Positions 8,877 through 17,662 of a DNA stretch of 64,000 nucleotides are shown here, in pieces. Under the pieces are notes generated by a model. It had not been told where the DNA came from and did no database searches. It was given only the letters and a program-made list of their open reading frames with translations. Positions within the stretch are counted from its first letter, which is position 1. Each line of letters opens with the position of its first letter. The stretch is from Sphingomonas sp. CFBP 8760 (lineage in GTDB: Bacteria > Pseudomonadota > Alphaproteobacteria > Sphingomonadales > Sphingomonadaceae). The position numbers and the translations under genes are program-made. The stretch lies in assembly GCF_014841615.1 (NCBI RefSeq), contig NZ_JACYUG010000002.1, positions 124,001 through 188,000 on the forward strand. The letters are read 5' to 3'.

Positions 8877-9068
8877 TCAGTCGACGACGGTGCCGACCAC
8901 CGCGCCCGCAGTGCCGCCGACCGCCGCGCCCTTGCCGACATCCTTGCCGGTGACCGCGGCGACACCGGCCCCGCCCGCACCACCGATCGCGGCGCCGCGC
9001 AGCGTCGAGCAGGCCGACATCGATACGGCAGCGGCGACGAGGGCGGCTGACATGGCGATCTTCTTCAT
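8877..9068 (-). CDS. Small glycine-zipper lipoprotein
   Basis: 63 residues. Seen: a lipoprotein signal (MKKIAMSAALVAAAVSMSAC, lipobox MSAC), followed by an alternating Gly/Ala/Val segment (RGAAIGGAGGAGVAAVTG and GAAVGGTAGAVVGTVVD) typical of glycine-zipper outer-membrane lipoproteins. Known: such proteins are envelope components, often stress-induced. AGGAG is 6-7 bases before the ATG. Role not known. Confidence 0.8.
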   Translation of the reverse strand: MKKIAMSAALVAAAVSMSACSTLRGAAIGGAGGAGVAAVTGKDVGKGAAVGGTAGAVVGTVVD

Positions 9069-9162
9069 GGGGAAACTCCTGTTGATGCGTAGCTGAAGGG
9101 TCCGGAGACGCCCTTCAAAAGCTGCGCGCTATCAATCGTTCCCGTTGTTTCGCCTGCGAAAT

Positions 9163-10161
9163 CTATGCCCAGCCGTCCAGCACCTGATCGGGGGGACGGT
9201 GACCGTCGGCCCACATCCGGATATTCTGGATCACCTTTTCCCCGCTCGCCAGCCGCCCCTCGATGGTCGCGGAACCCATATGCGGAGTCATCACCACATT
9301 GGGCAGGGCAAGCAGGCGCGGATCGATCCGCGGTTCGTGTTCCCAGACGTCCAGCCCGGCCCCGGCGAGGTGCCCCGCCTCCAGCGCATCGACCAGCGCC
9401 TCCTCGTCGACGATGCCGCCACGGCTGGCATTGATGAGGTAGACGTGCGGCCGCAGCAGCGCGAGGCGACGGCGATCGATCAGCAGGCGGCTGTCGTCGT
9501 TCAGCGGGGTGTGGACGGTGACGATGTCGGCCACGCGCAACAGGTCGTCGAGATCGGGATGCCAGATCGCGCCCAGTTGCTGCTCGACGATCGCGGGCAA
9601 GCGGTGCCGGTTGTGATAATGGATCGACAGCCCGAAGGCGCGGGCACGGGCGGCGACCGCCTGCCCGATCCGGCCCATCCCGACGATGCCCAGCGTCTTG
9701 CCCCCGATGCGGTGGCCCAGCATCCCGCCGGGGCTCCAGCCATGCCATTCGCCCGATCGGACCAGTTTCTCCCCCTCCGCCAGCCGCCGGGGGACCGAGA
9801 CGATCAGCGCCATCGTCATGTCGGCGGTATCCTCGGTCAGGACGCCGGGGGTGTTGGTGACGATGATGCCCCGGGCGCGGGCGGCGCGCAGATCGATATG
9901 GTTCACCCCCGCGCCGAAATTGGCGATCAGCCTGAGCCGTGGTCCGGCGGCGGCGATCACCGCGGCATCGATCGCATCGGTGACGGTGGGCACCAGCACG
10001 TCGCATGCCGCCACCGCGACCCGCAACGCATCGGCCGGCAGGCGGGTGTCGCCGCGATGCTGCACGGTATCGAACAACGCCGCCATCCGATCCATGATCT
10101 GATCGGGCAATTCGCGGGTGACGACCACCTGCGGATGAGGGCAGCGGCGCGTATCGGACAT
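9163..10161 (-). CDS. D-2-hydroxyacid dehydrogenase (glyoxylate/hydroxypyruvate reductase type)
   Basis: 332 residues of the D-isomer-specific 2-hydroxyacid dehydrogenase family. Seen: LIANFGAGVNHIDL and TNTPGVLTEDTADM in the substrate domain, the NAD(P) motif GIVGMGRIGQAVAARARAFG, NASRGGIVDEEAL with the catalytic Arg, the Glu in DVWEHEP, and the His in TPHMGSAT. Known: close relatives reduce glyoxylate or hydroxypyruvate, or oxidise D-glycerate. The start ATG 10161 (MSDTRRC) gives the usual length; a longer open frame upstream shows no similarity. Confidence 0.85.
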   Translation of the reverse strand: MSDTRRCPHPQVVVTRELPDQIMDRMAALFDTVQHRGDTRLPADALRVAVAACDVLVPTVTDAIDAAVIAAAGPRLRLIANFGAGVNHIDLRAARARGIIVTNTPGVLTEDTADMTMALIVSVPRRLAEGEKLVRSGEWHGWSPGGMLGHRIGGKTLGIVGMGRIGQAVAARARAFGLSIHYHNRHRLPAIVEQQLGAIWHPDLDDLLRVADIVTVHTPLNDDSRLLIDRRRLALLRPHVYLINASRGGIVDEEALVDALEAGHLAGAGLDVWEHEPRIDPRLLALPNVVMTPHMGSATIEGRLASGEKVIQNIRMWADGHRPPDQVLDGWA

Positions 10162-10261
10162 ACCCGATGGCTTGGCGGACGGACCGCGCCGCGTCAACGG
10201 ACGTTGATTGGCGGCGGCGTTCGTGAAAGGGAGACGATCGGCGCCGGAGGGAACAGGTTCA

Positions 10262-10765
10262 ATGCGTATCGCGGCCATCGCGCTTCTCGTCATCGCCGTC
10301 GCCGGCGGGACAACCATCCCCGTCCGCCCCGCCACGGCACAGACGGTGAAACAGGCACCACCCTATTGGCGGTCGATCGGGCCGGGCCGGGCGCTGATGC
10401 GTACCGGGCCGGCACGCACCTATCCGGCAAGCTGGCTGTACCAGCGCCGCGACCTGCCGCTGCGCGTGGTCGCGGTGTTCAAGGAATGGCGGCGGGTGCA
10501 GGACCCGGACGGGGCGGAGGGATGGATGCTGTCCAACCTGTTGCGCAGCACCCGGACCGCGATCGTGCGGGGGGAAGGGCCGGCGGCGATGCGCAAGCGC
10601 CCCGCCGCCGACGCGACGCTGGTGTGGCAGGCCGCGCCCGGGGTGGTGGGGCGGATCGGCGACTGTAACGGCAATGGCTGGTGCCGCTTCGATGTCGAGG
10701 GGCGGACCGGCTATATTGAAACCGAACGGCTTTGGGGTGTTGAGCAATCCGAAATGATTGAATAA
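10262..10765 (+). CDS. Exported SH3-like domain protein
   Basis: 167 residues. Seen: a signal peptide (MRIAAIALLVIAVAGG..ATA), then two bacterial SH3-like repeats, GRALMRTGPARTYPASWLYQ..EWRRVQDPDGAEGWM and MRKRPAADATLVWQAAPG..WCRFDVEGRTGYIE. Known: SH3_4/DUF1058-type domains occur in periplasmic proteins thought to bind the cell wall. ATG 10262 is chosen because the signal peptide begins there; the frame is open upstream. It is divergent from the dehydrogenase gene, so the 100-base gap should hold both promoters. Confidence 0.8.
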   Translation: MRIAAIALLVIAVAGGTTIPVRPATAQTVKQAPPYWRSIGPGRALMRTGPARTYPASWLYQRRDLPLRVVAVFKEWRRVQDPDGAEGWMLSNLLRSTRTAIVRGEGPAAMRKRPAADATLVWQAAPGVVGRIGDCNGNGWCRFDVEGRTGYIETERLWGVEQSEMIE

Positions 10766-10819
10766 CTTGATGAAGTTGCGGCATTGCATGGCAAGGATTC
10801 AGTCATTAGAACTTGATCC

Positions 10820-11941
10820 ATGCTAGAACGTCAACCGGGCGGCATCATTGCGATCCACGACGATCCGCCTGTGTTGCACGACGGGTTGCCCAGACGGTAT
10901 CTGACGATCATTGCCGAAGCCGCCGAACGACTGCTGGCCGCCGACGATCCGGCCGCGATGGTGGACGAGCTGTTCGCGCTGATCTGTGACGAACTGAAGC
11001 TGGATGTGTTCTTCAACTATCGGCTCGACGGCGACCGGCTGGTGCTGGAAGCGCATGGCGGCATAAGCCCCCATCACGCGGCGGGCGCCGCCGTCGTCGA
11101 GCTGGGGCAGCCGATCTGCGGGGTGGCGGCGCGCGACCGGTCCAAGCTGCACGTCACCGCCATCCAGTCATCGCCCGACCCCGCGCTGGATTTCGCCAAG
11201 GACGTGGGGCTGGACGCCTTTGCCTGCACGCCGTTGATCCATGGCGGCCGGCTGCTCGGCACGCTGGCCTTCGCGCGGCGCTGGGCGGGGCGGTTCGAGG
11301 CCGACGAACTGAACCTGATCCATATCGTGTGCAGCTATGTCGCGATCGCCAAGCATCGGCTGCGGACCGAGGCGGAGATGCGCAGCGCGCTGGAGCGGCA
11401 GGAACGCCTGCTGCACGAACTGAATCACCGGGTGCGCAACGCGCTGCAACTGGCGATCAGCATCGTCGGCATGGAATTCGGCGTACCCGACGCCGATACG
11501 CCGCTCGCCGCAAAACGCCGGGCGGTCGCCCGGCTGGAGGCGATGGCGACCGCGCACCGGCCGCTCTACGCGACCGACCGGCTGGGGCAGGTGGATGTCG
11601 AGGCGCTGGTGCGTGGCGTCGCGGAACAGACCGTCGGGCATGACGTGGCGGTGCTGGTCGATGGCATCCACAGCCTGTCGGTCGAACGCGGCGTGGCGCT
11701 GGCGCTGGCGATCCACGCCATCCTGCTGGGCAATGGCGATCTGGAGATGATCCGGGTGGGCCTGCGGATGATGGACGGGGTCGCGCGACTGGCGGTCGGC
11801 TTTTCCGCGCCCTCGCTGGCCGGCGACGACCGGAACGGGGTGGAGGTGCCGCGATCGATCGGCCTGTTGTTGCGACAGCTTCATGCCGCGATCGATCGCG
11901 ACGGATCGGGCATGACCATCCATTTCATCAACGAGACGTAG
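10820..11941 (+). CDS. GAF-domain sensor kinase with degenerate ATPase domain (HWE/HisKA_2-like)
   Basis: 373 residues. Seen: a GAF domain at about residues 25-180, then a dimerisation helix with LLHELNHRVRNALQLAIS, where His203 is the phospho-acceptor of the HisKA_2/HWE type. The region where the HATPase should be (about 255-373) is shortened: the N-box position reads LALAIHAILLGNG with no NELVTNA-like motif, and no GxGxG box is found. Known: the family phosphorylates receivers in general-stress and light pathways. Inferred: it may be a phosphotransfer or pseudokinase protein. A receiver gene follows 6 bases downstream. Confidence 0.8.
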   Translation: MLERQPGGIIAIHDDPPVLHDGLPRRYLTIIAEAAERLLAADDPAAMVDELFALICDELKLDVFFNYRLDGDRLVLEAHGGISPHHAAGAAVVELGQPICGVAARDRSKLHVTAIQSSPDPALDFAKDVGLDAFACTPLIHGGRLLGTLAFARRWAGRFEADELNLIHIVCSYVAIAKHRLRTEAEMRSALERQERLLHELNHRVRNALQLAISIVGMEFGVPDADTPLAAKRRAVARLEAMATAHRPLYATDRLGQVDVEALVRGVAEQTVGHDVAVLVDGIHSLSVERGVALALAIHAILLGNGDLEMIRVGLRMMDGVARLAVGFSAPSLAGDDRNGVEVPRSIGLLLRQLHAAIDRDGSGMTIHFINET

Positions 11942-11947
11942 GTCGGG

Positions 11948-12406
11948 ATGGGCGGCGACGTGGAAGGAAAGTCCTTGCGTATCCTGGTGGTGGAAGACGA
12001 AGCGCTGGTGGCGATGCTGATCGAGGATGCGCTGACCCTGTACGAGCACAAGGTGGTGGGGGTGGCAGAGAACGTCGCGGCGGCGATGGTGATCGCGATG
12101 CGCGAGCCGATCGATCTGGCGTTGTGCGACATCCGGCTGGCGGACGGCGACAGCGGCGAGGAGGCGGCGGCGCAGCTGGCCGCGTTCGGCATCCCCAGCC
12201 TGTACCTGAGCGGCAACTGCCCCGCGCGCACCGACAATCCGCTGGTGGTGGGCTATATGGCCAAGCCGTTTCCGACCGCGGCACTGGGCCGTGCGGTGAT
12301 CGCCGCCCATGCGGTGGCGCAGGGGGGACAGCCGCAGGCGATGCCGTCCGGGATGCAATTGTACGACCACGACTGCCGCGCCGGCCCGGCAATCGGACAG
12401 GCATGA
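11948..12406 (+). CDS. Single-domain response regulator
   Basis: 152 residues, receiver domain only. Seen: the acidic pocket VVEDEALV (Glu16, Asp17, Glu18), the phospho-acceptor Asp61 in LALCDIRLADG, a Ser in LYLSGN at the Thr/Ser switch position and the invariant Lys in GYMAKPFP. A short unstructured tail replaces an output domain. It is separated from the kinase gene by 6 bases, so they form a cognate pair and probably pass phosphate to another target. Confidence 0.85.
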   Translation: MGGDVEGKSLRILVVEDEALVAMLIEDALTLYEHKVVGVAENVAAAMVIAMREPIDLALCDIRLADGDSGEEAAAQLAAFGIPSLYLSGNCPARTDNPLVVGYMAKPFPTAALGRAVIAAHAVAQGGQPQAMPSGMQLYDHDCRAGPAIGQA

Positions 12407-12453
12407 CCGGGTAGGCATAATTCATCAGGGACGAGGGGCAGCGACGCGCCGCG

Positions 12454-13665
12454 TCAGTCGATCAGTTCCACCGCCATCGCGGTCGCCTCGCCCCCGCCGA
12501 TGCACAGCGAGGCCATGCCGCGACGCTGGCCGGTCGTCGCCAGCGCCGATAGCAACGTCGCCAGCACGCGGGCGCCGCTGGCCCCGATCGGATGGCCGAG
12601 CGCGCAGGCGCCGCCATGGACATTGATGCGATCGTCCGGGATGGACAGGTCGCGCATCGCGATCATTGCCACCGCGGCGAATGCCTCGTTCACCTCGAAC
12701 AGGTCGATATCGCCGATCAACCAGCCGGCGCGTGCCATCGCCTTGCGCATCGCGAAGACGGGGGCGGTGGTGAATTTGGCGGGCGCATGGGCGTGGGCAG
12801 CGTGCGCGACGACGCGCGCGACCGGGGTGAGACCAAGCCGTTCCGCGACCGAGGCCCGCGTCATCACCAGCGCCGCCGCGCCGTCCGAGATGGAGGAGGC
12901 GTTGGCGGCGGTGATCGTCCCGTCGCGCGAGAAGGCGGGCTTGAGCGTCGGGATCTTCGCCACATCGCCGCGCGCGGGCTGTTCGTCGAGCGCGACGGTG
13001 GTCGAACCCTTGCGGCCCGGAACCTCGACCGCGACGATCTCGCGGTCGAACGCGCCGCTGGTCTGCGCGGCCTGGGCGCGTTGCAGCGACCGGATCGCGA
13101 AATCGTCCATCGCGGCGCGGGTGAACTGGTATTCCGCCGCGCTTTCCTCGGCGAAATGGCCCATCAGCCGGCCGGGTTCATAGGCATCCTCCAGTCCGTC
13201 GAGATACATATGGTCGTGAAGCGTGTCGTGGCCGATCCGCGCGCCGCCGCGATGACGCCGCGACAGATAGGGCGCGTTGGTCATGCTCTCCATGCCACCC
13301 GCGACGATCAGGTCGGCCGACCCGGCCGCCAGCGCCTCCGCCGCCATGATCGCGGCCTGCATCCCCGATCCGCACATCTTGTTGACGGTCGTCGCCTCGA
13401 CATGGTCGCCCAGCCCGGCGCCGATCGCCGCCTGCCGCGCCGGGGCCTGGCCCAGCCCCGCGGGCAGGACGCAACCCATCACGATGCGCTCCACCGTGGC
13501 GGCATCCACCCCGGCGCGGTCCACCGCGGCGCGGACGGCGGCGGCGCCGAGCTGGGTCGCGCTGGCGCCGGCAAGGCTGCCCTGGAACGAGCCCATCGGC
13601 GTACGCGCGAACGACAGGATCACGACAGGATCGGTGGCGGCATCGGCGGTCGGGGCGGGGATCAT
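12454..13665 (-). CDS. Acetyl-CoA C-acyltransferase (thiolase)
   Basis: A 403-residue thiolase II family enzyme. Seen: the acyl-accepting Cys in TTVNKMCGSGMQA, AGGMESMTNAPYL, the conserved EVNEAFA, and the C-terminal signature NVHGGACALGHPIGASGAR followed by CIGGGEATA with the second catalytic Cys. Known: these enzymes condense two acetyl-CoA (PHB and isoprenoid supply) or cleave 3-ketoacyl-CoA. The start at 13665 (ATGATCCCC) has GGAGAGC upstream; the frame is open further but without similarity. It converges on the response regulator gene. Confidence 0.9.
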   Translation of the reverse strand: MIPAPTADAATDPVVILSFARTPMGSFQGSLAGASATQLGAAAVRAAVDRAGVDAATVERIVMGCVLPAGLGQAPARQAAIGAGLGDHVEATTVNKMCGSGMQAAIMAAEALAAGSADLIVAGGMESMTNAPYLSRRHRGGARIGHDTLHDHMYLDGLEDAYEPGRLMGHFAEESAAEYQFTRAAMDDFAIRSLQRAQAAQTSGAFDREIVAVEVPGRKGSTTVALDEQPARGDVAKIPTLKPAFSRDGTITAANASSISDGAAALVMTRASVAERLGLTPVARVVAHAAHAHAPAKFTTAPVFAMRKAMARAGWLIGDIDLFEVNEAFAAVAMIAMRDLSIPDDRINVHGGACALGHPIGASGARVLATLLSALATTGQRRGMASLCIGGGEATAMAVELID

Positions 13666-13752
13666 GACAGCTCTCCAGACTATATTTTCGCGCCCTGCGC
13701 CGGAGTCGATCACGATCAATGGCGATGCCGGGCGGGTGCGTTACGGCGCGAC

Positions 13753-14001
13753 ATGGACAATGCGATCAACATCGTCAAATGGTTCGCCTCCATCTCGGGC
13801 ATGGCGGCGGCACTGGTGGTGTCGCTCGATCTCGGCCGGGTCGCGACGGGGTGGGGGTTCGTGGTGTTCGTCGCCTCGTCCGTCGCGTGGTTCACCGGCG
13901 CGTGGCTGACCGGGGACTGGGCGCTGGCGACGCAGAACGGCGTGCTGTTCGCGATCAACGTGCTGGGGGTATATCGATATCTGGTCCGCAAACGTCTCTG
14001 A
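13753..14001 (+). CDS. Small integral membrane protein
   Basis: 82 residues with three predicted transmembrane helices (about 6-26, 33-52 and 58-76). Conserved-looking polar positions are NIVKWFAS, SSVAWFTGAWL and ATQNGVLFAINVLGVYRYL. The last motif is reminiscent of small PnuC- or SemiSWEET-like transporter pieces, but this is only a resemblance. It lies 4 bases upstream of the prepilin peptidase gene, so it is likely cotranscribed with it. Function unknown. Confidence 0.65.
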   Translation: MDNAINIVKWFASISGMAAALVVSLDLGRVATGWGFVVFVASSVAWFTGAWLTGDWALATQNGVLFAINVLGVYRYLVRKRL

Positions 14002-14005
14002 CCCG

Positions 14006-14749
14006 GTGACCTGGGGCATCGCGCTGGCGGTGCTGGGGGCGATCGTCGGCAGCTTCATCGCGGCGCTGGTGGTGCGCTGGACCGAGGACCGGTCGGTGAT
14101 GCGCGGGCGATCCGCCTGCGATGCCTGCGGACGGGCGCTGACCCCGGCCGAGCTGGTGCCGTTGCTAAGTGCGCTGGCGCTGCGCGGACGGTGCCGGGGA
14201 TGCGGGGCGGCGATCGACCCGGTGCACTGGCAGATCGAGGCGATGGCGCTGGCGATCGGCGCGGCGGCGGGCTGGGTCGCGGCGGGGCCGGTGGCGCTGG
14301 CGGGGGCGGCCTTCGGCTGGCTGCTGCTGGCGCTGGCGGCGCTCGACTGGCGGGCGTTCTGGTTGCCCGACCGGCTGACCCTGTTGCTCGCGGGGGGCGG
14401 GGTGGCGACGGGGATCGTGGGGTGGACGCCGGCCCTGACGGACCGGCTGATCGGCGGCGTCGGCGGATTCGCGCTGCTGTGGGGTATCGCCGCCGGCTAT
14501 CGCCGCTGGCGGAGGCGTGAGGGTATGGGCGGGGGCGATCCCAAGCTGTTCGGCGCGATCGGGCTGTGGCTGGGCTGGCGGATGCTGCCCGCCGTCATGC
14601 TGACCGCCGGCCTGATCGGACTGGGCGTGGTGCTGTTCCGGCAGGCGACAGGGCGGGCGATGACGGCGACGGACATGCTGCCGCTGGGCACGCTGTTGGC
14701 GCTGGCGGCTTACCCGGCATGGCTGATGATGATAGGATCGCCGGCATGA
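14006..14749 (+). CDS. Prepilin peptidase (A24 family)
   Basis: A 247-residue polytopic inner-membrane aspartic protease. Seen: the N-terminal GAIVGSFIAALVVRW, two CxxC pairs (CDACGRALT and CRGCGAAID) as in the metal-binding N-domain, the first catalytic Asp in ALDWRAFWLPD and the second in MGGGDPKLFGAIG (the GxGD signature). Known: it cleaves and methylates type IV prepilins and type II secretion pseudopilins. Start GTG 14006 follows the upstream small membrane protein by 4 bases. It is shorter and more Ala/Gly-rich than PilD; no pilin gene is nearby. Confidence 0.85.
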   Translation: MTWGIALAVLGAIVGSFIAALVVRWTEDRSVMRGRSACDACGRALTPAELVPLLSALALRGRCRGCGAAIDPVHWQIEAMALAIGAAAGWVAAGPVALAGAAFGWLLLALAALDWRAFWLPDRLTLLLAGGGVATGIVGWTPALTDRLIGGVGGFALLWGIAAGYRRWRRREGMGGGDPKLFGAIGLWLGWRMLPAVMLTAGLIGLGVVLFRQATGRAMTATDMLPLGTLLALAAYPAWLMMIGSPA

Positions 14750-15189
14750 TCGCGCTGTTCCTCGCCCTGCAGGCCGCCGCCGTCGCGGCCCCGCCTGCCA
14801 CGTCACCCGCCATGTCTCCGTTGCCCGATGCGCTGGAGCGCCAGTCGCTGCCCGAGCGTGGATGCGCGGCCTATCTGTGGAGCGTGGCCGACCGCAAGCT
14901 GGTGGCGGTGGCAGGCGCCGATCCGGCGCGGCTGCGATTGGCGCTGGCCGGGAAGCCCGCCGATCTGGCGCGGGTAGCGCAGGTGGGCACCGGCGAATTC
15001 GGGCTGGGCGGCACCGGCGATTATCGGCTGGGCGACATCACCGCGCGGCTGGAGATGACCGTCACGACCCGCCCCGACCTGACCGATGGCGGCGGCGTGC
15101 CGCAGGGGGTGCTGACGATCGCACGCGGCGGCGCGGACCAGGTGATCGTGCCGGTCGCCGGGCTGGTCGGCTGCGCGCCGGCACGCTGA
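14746..15189 (+). CDS. Exported hypothetical protein
   Basis: 147 residues. Seen: a signal peptide (MIALFLALQAAAVAAPPA), then a domain with ERGCAAYLWSVADRKLVAVAG, ARVAQVGTGEFGLGG and a final cysteine in VGCAPAR, which may pair with the first. The start ATG overlaps the stop of the prepilin peptidase gene (ATGA), so it is translationally coupled to it. I do not recognise a family; the proximity suggests envelope or secretion duty (inference). Confidence 0.65.
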   Translation: MIALFLALQAAAVAAPPATSPAMSPLPDALERQSLPERGCAAYLWSVADRKLVAVAGADPARLRLALAGKPADLARVAQVGTGEFGLGGTGDYRLGDITARLEMTVTTRPDLTDGGGVPQGVLTIARGGADQVIVPVAGLVGCAPAR

Positions 15190-15325
15190 ACGCCGGCACG
15201 AACCGCGCGATCCCGGCTGCAATCTGGTTAATCGACTGAACTCTTTGCCAGGCCACGCGTTGGCGGCAGTGGTTGAGTGTAGTACCGGCAAACGGCGACA
15301 CTCTTCGAAAGGGGCTTTGCACAGC

Positions 15326-17662
15326 GTGATCGTATCCGACCGTCGGCATCACTGGTTAGCCGTCGCGCTGATGGCATCGGTACCCGTTTCCGCGCAGATT
15401 TCTGCCCCCGGCACCGCTCCCGCCCGTGGGCCGGATGCGCCGCGACCGGCGGATGCCCCCGCATCATCCACGCCGGCCGATCCCGCGCAGGGCAATGGCC
15501 CGATCATACCCGATGCCGAATTCGGTGCGGCGCTGCCGCCCCTGTCGGGTGATATCAACGCTCCGCTCGAACCGATGCCGGCCATTCCCGCCGCCGGATC
15601 GACGACCACCGCACCGGTTTCACCGGGCGAAACGCTGGGTCCCGTCGGACCCGGGGACCCGGCGCTGACGCAGCCGCTGACCCCGCTTGCCGCGTTCGAC
15701 GCCACGCCGTTGCAGGATGCCGTCATCGCCAATCCCGACAGCCCGGAAATCCGGTACGAGACGGTGGTGCGCGGGCTGGACGCCCTCAATCTCGACGACG
15801 AGTTCAAGTCGCTGTCGGCCTTGCGCGAAGGTGACGGCAAGGCCGCGAACGCATCGCAAGTGGCGGCACGGGCCAGGGAGGACGAAGCGCTGGCGGTGCG
15901 GCTGATGCAGTCGCTGGGCTATTACGATGCGACGGCGCTGTCGGTGGTCGAACGGCCGCCGGTCGCGGCCACGGCCCCCGTGGCCACCAATCCCACGGCG
16001 ACCACTGCGCCGGTCGCCACGCCGGCAACGGCCCCGGCGGCTGCCGCTCCGGCTGCGGATGGCGCGGATACCGCGACCGGGCGACTGCGGGCGATCGTCA
16101 CCGCCTCCCCGGGGCAATTGTATCACCTGTCGTCGATCACGGTGCAGGCGCCTGCGGTGGTGCCGGAAGACCTGATCCGGCGTAACCTGCCGATCAAGGT
16201 CGGCGACCCGATCGAGGCGGCGCGCATCCAGGGGGCGGAGGCCAATGTCAGCCTCGTCCTGCCGCAACAGGGCTATCCCTTCGTCAAGGTCGGCGAGCGC
16301 GATATCCTGCTGGAGGATCAGGGGCCGGAACCGGTGGGTGCCTATACGCTGCCGGTCGACACGGGCCCCCGATCGTCGTTTGGGCGGCTGACGACGGTAG
16401 CTGGCGCGGTGATGGGCGACAATGCCGGCAAGGGGACGAACGGCGCGGCGCCGGAAACCGTGTTCGGGCTGGATCACCTGAACATCTTCCCCCGGTTCGA
16501 GCAGGGGCAATTGTACGATTCGCGGCTGACCGACGACCTGCGCGATGCGCTGGTCGCGACCGGATTGTTCAACAGCGTGGCGGTGGAGCCGCAGCGCACC
16601 GGCCGCGCCGGGCCGGACGGCACCGAGGAGATCGACCTGCTGGTCCGCCAGACCAAGGGGCCGGCGCGCACGCTGGCCGCGACCGCCGGCTATTCGACGG
16701 GACAGGGCGCGCGGGTCGAGGGAAGCTGGCAGCACCGCAACCTGTTCCCAGACGAAGGCGCGCTGATCGCGACCGCAGTCGGCGGGACGCAGGAACAGGG
16801 ACTGGGCGCGACCTTCCGCCGGTCCAATGCGGGGCGGCGCGATCGCACCTTCTCGATCATCGCCAACGCCAGCCACCAGAATTACGACGCATATGAGGCC
16901 TATATCGGCACGCTGGCGGTTCGGTGGAGCTATGATTCGACGCCGATCTGGCAGAAGAAGTTCACCTATTCCTATGGCGGCGAACTGACCGGCACGAACG
17001 AGGACGTGTATGATTTCGACCTCAACCGGCGGCGGCGCGGCACGTTCTTCATCGCGGCCCTGCCGGGGCAGGTGGTGTTCGACCAGTCGGACAGCCTGCT
17101 CAATCCGACGCGGGGCTATCGCCTGAAACTGAACCTCAGCCCAGAAACGTCGGTGCGCGGCGGGGTGAGCCCCTATGTCCGCACGATGGTGGAGGGCACC
17201 GTCTATTACCCGATCAACGACCGGCTGGTGATCGCGGGGCGCGCCCGCGCCGGATCGATCCAGGGCATTTCGCGTGACGAACTGGCACCCTCGCGGCGTT
17301 ATTACGGCGGTGGCGGCGGGTCGGTGCGTGGCTACGGCTATCAGCGGCTGGGGCCGTTCGAACCGATAGATCCCGCCGATCCGGAAGCGAAGCGCAACCC
17401 CGTCGGCGGTCGTTCGCTCAACGAATTCGCGGTCGAGGCGCGATATCGCTTCGGCAATTTCGGGATCGTGCCGTTCGTGGATGCCGGCAATAGTTACGAG
17501 GATTCGCTGCCGACCTTCTCGGCCTTGCGCTGGGGCGCGGGGATCGGCGGGCGTTTCTACACCAATTTCGGGCCGTTCCGCGTCGACGTGGCGACCCCGC
17601 TCAATCCGCGACCTGGCGACGGCAAGATCGCCCTCTATATCTCGATCGGGCAGGCATTCTGA
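15326..17662 (+). CDS. tamA: Outer-membrane assembly protein TamA (Omp85/BamA superfamily)
   Basis: About 778 residues. Seen: a signal peptide (HHWLAVALMASVPVSA), a long Pro/Ala-rich stretch with TAPVAT-like repeats, POTRA-like modules (LYHLSSITVQAPAVVPEDLI..; YPFVKVGERDILLE), and a C-terminal beta-barrel with the Omp85 loop motif GGSVRGYGYQRLGP and a terminal aromatic (YISIGQAF). Known: TamA in the outer membrane works with TamB in the inner membrane to insert outer-membrane proteins and move lipids. The start is taken as GTG 15326 behind GAAAGGGG; an ATG at 15371 is possible. The stop overlaps the tamB start (TGATG). Confidence 0.88.
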   Translation: MIVSDRRHHWLAVALMASVPVSAQISAPGTAPARGPDAPRPADAPASSTPADPAQGNGPIIPDAEFGAALPPLSGDINAPLEPMPAIPAAGSTTTAPVSPGETLGPVGPGDPALTQPLTPLAAFDATPLQDAVIANPDSPEIRYETVVRGLDALNLDDEFKSLSALREGDGKAANASQVAARAREDEALAVRLMQSLGYYDATALSVVERPPVAATAPVATNPTATTAPVATPATAPAAAAPAADGADTATGRLRAIVTASPGQLYHLSSITVQAPAVVPEDLIRRNLPIKVGDPIEAARIQGAEANVSLVLPQQGYPFVKVGERDILLEDQGPEPVGAYTLPVDTGPRSSFGRLTTVAGAVMGDNAGKGTNGAAPETVFGLDHLNIFPRFEQGQLYDSRLTDDLRDALVATGLFNSVAVEPQRTGRAGPDGTEEIDLLVRQTKGPARTLAATAGYSTGQGARVEGSWQHRNLFPDEGALIATAVGGTQEQGLGATFRRSNAGRRDRTFSIIANASHQNYDAYEAYIGTLAVRWSYDSTPIWQKKFTYSYGGELTGTNEDVYDFDLNRRRRGTFFIAALPGQVVFDQSDSLLNPTRGYRLKLNLSPETSVRGGVSPYVRTMVEGTVYYPINDRLVIAGRARAGSIQGISRDELAPSRRYYGGGGGSVRGYGYQRLGPFEPIDPADPEAKRNPVGGRSLNEFAVEARYRFGNFGIVPFVDAGNSYEDSLPTFSALRWGAGIGGRFYTNFGPFRVDVATPLNPRPGDGKIALYISIGQAF

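Noticed and set aside
12592..13752. Long in-frame extension upstream of the 82-residue membrane protein
   Set aside because: It runs antisense through the thiolase gene; only the part from ATG 13753 looks like protein.
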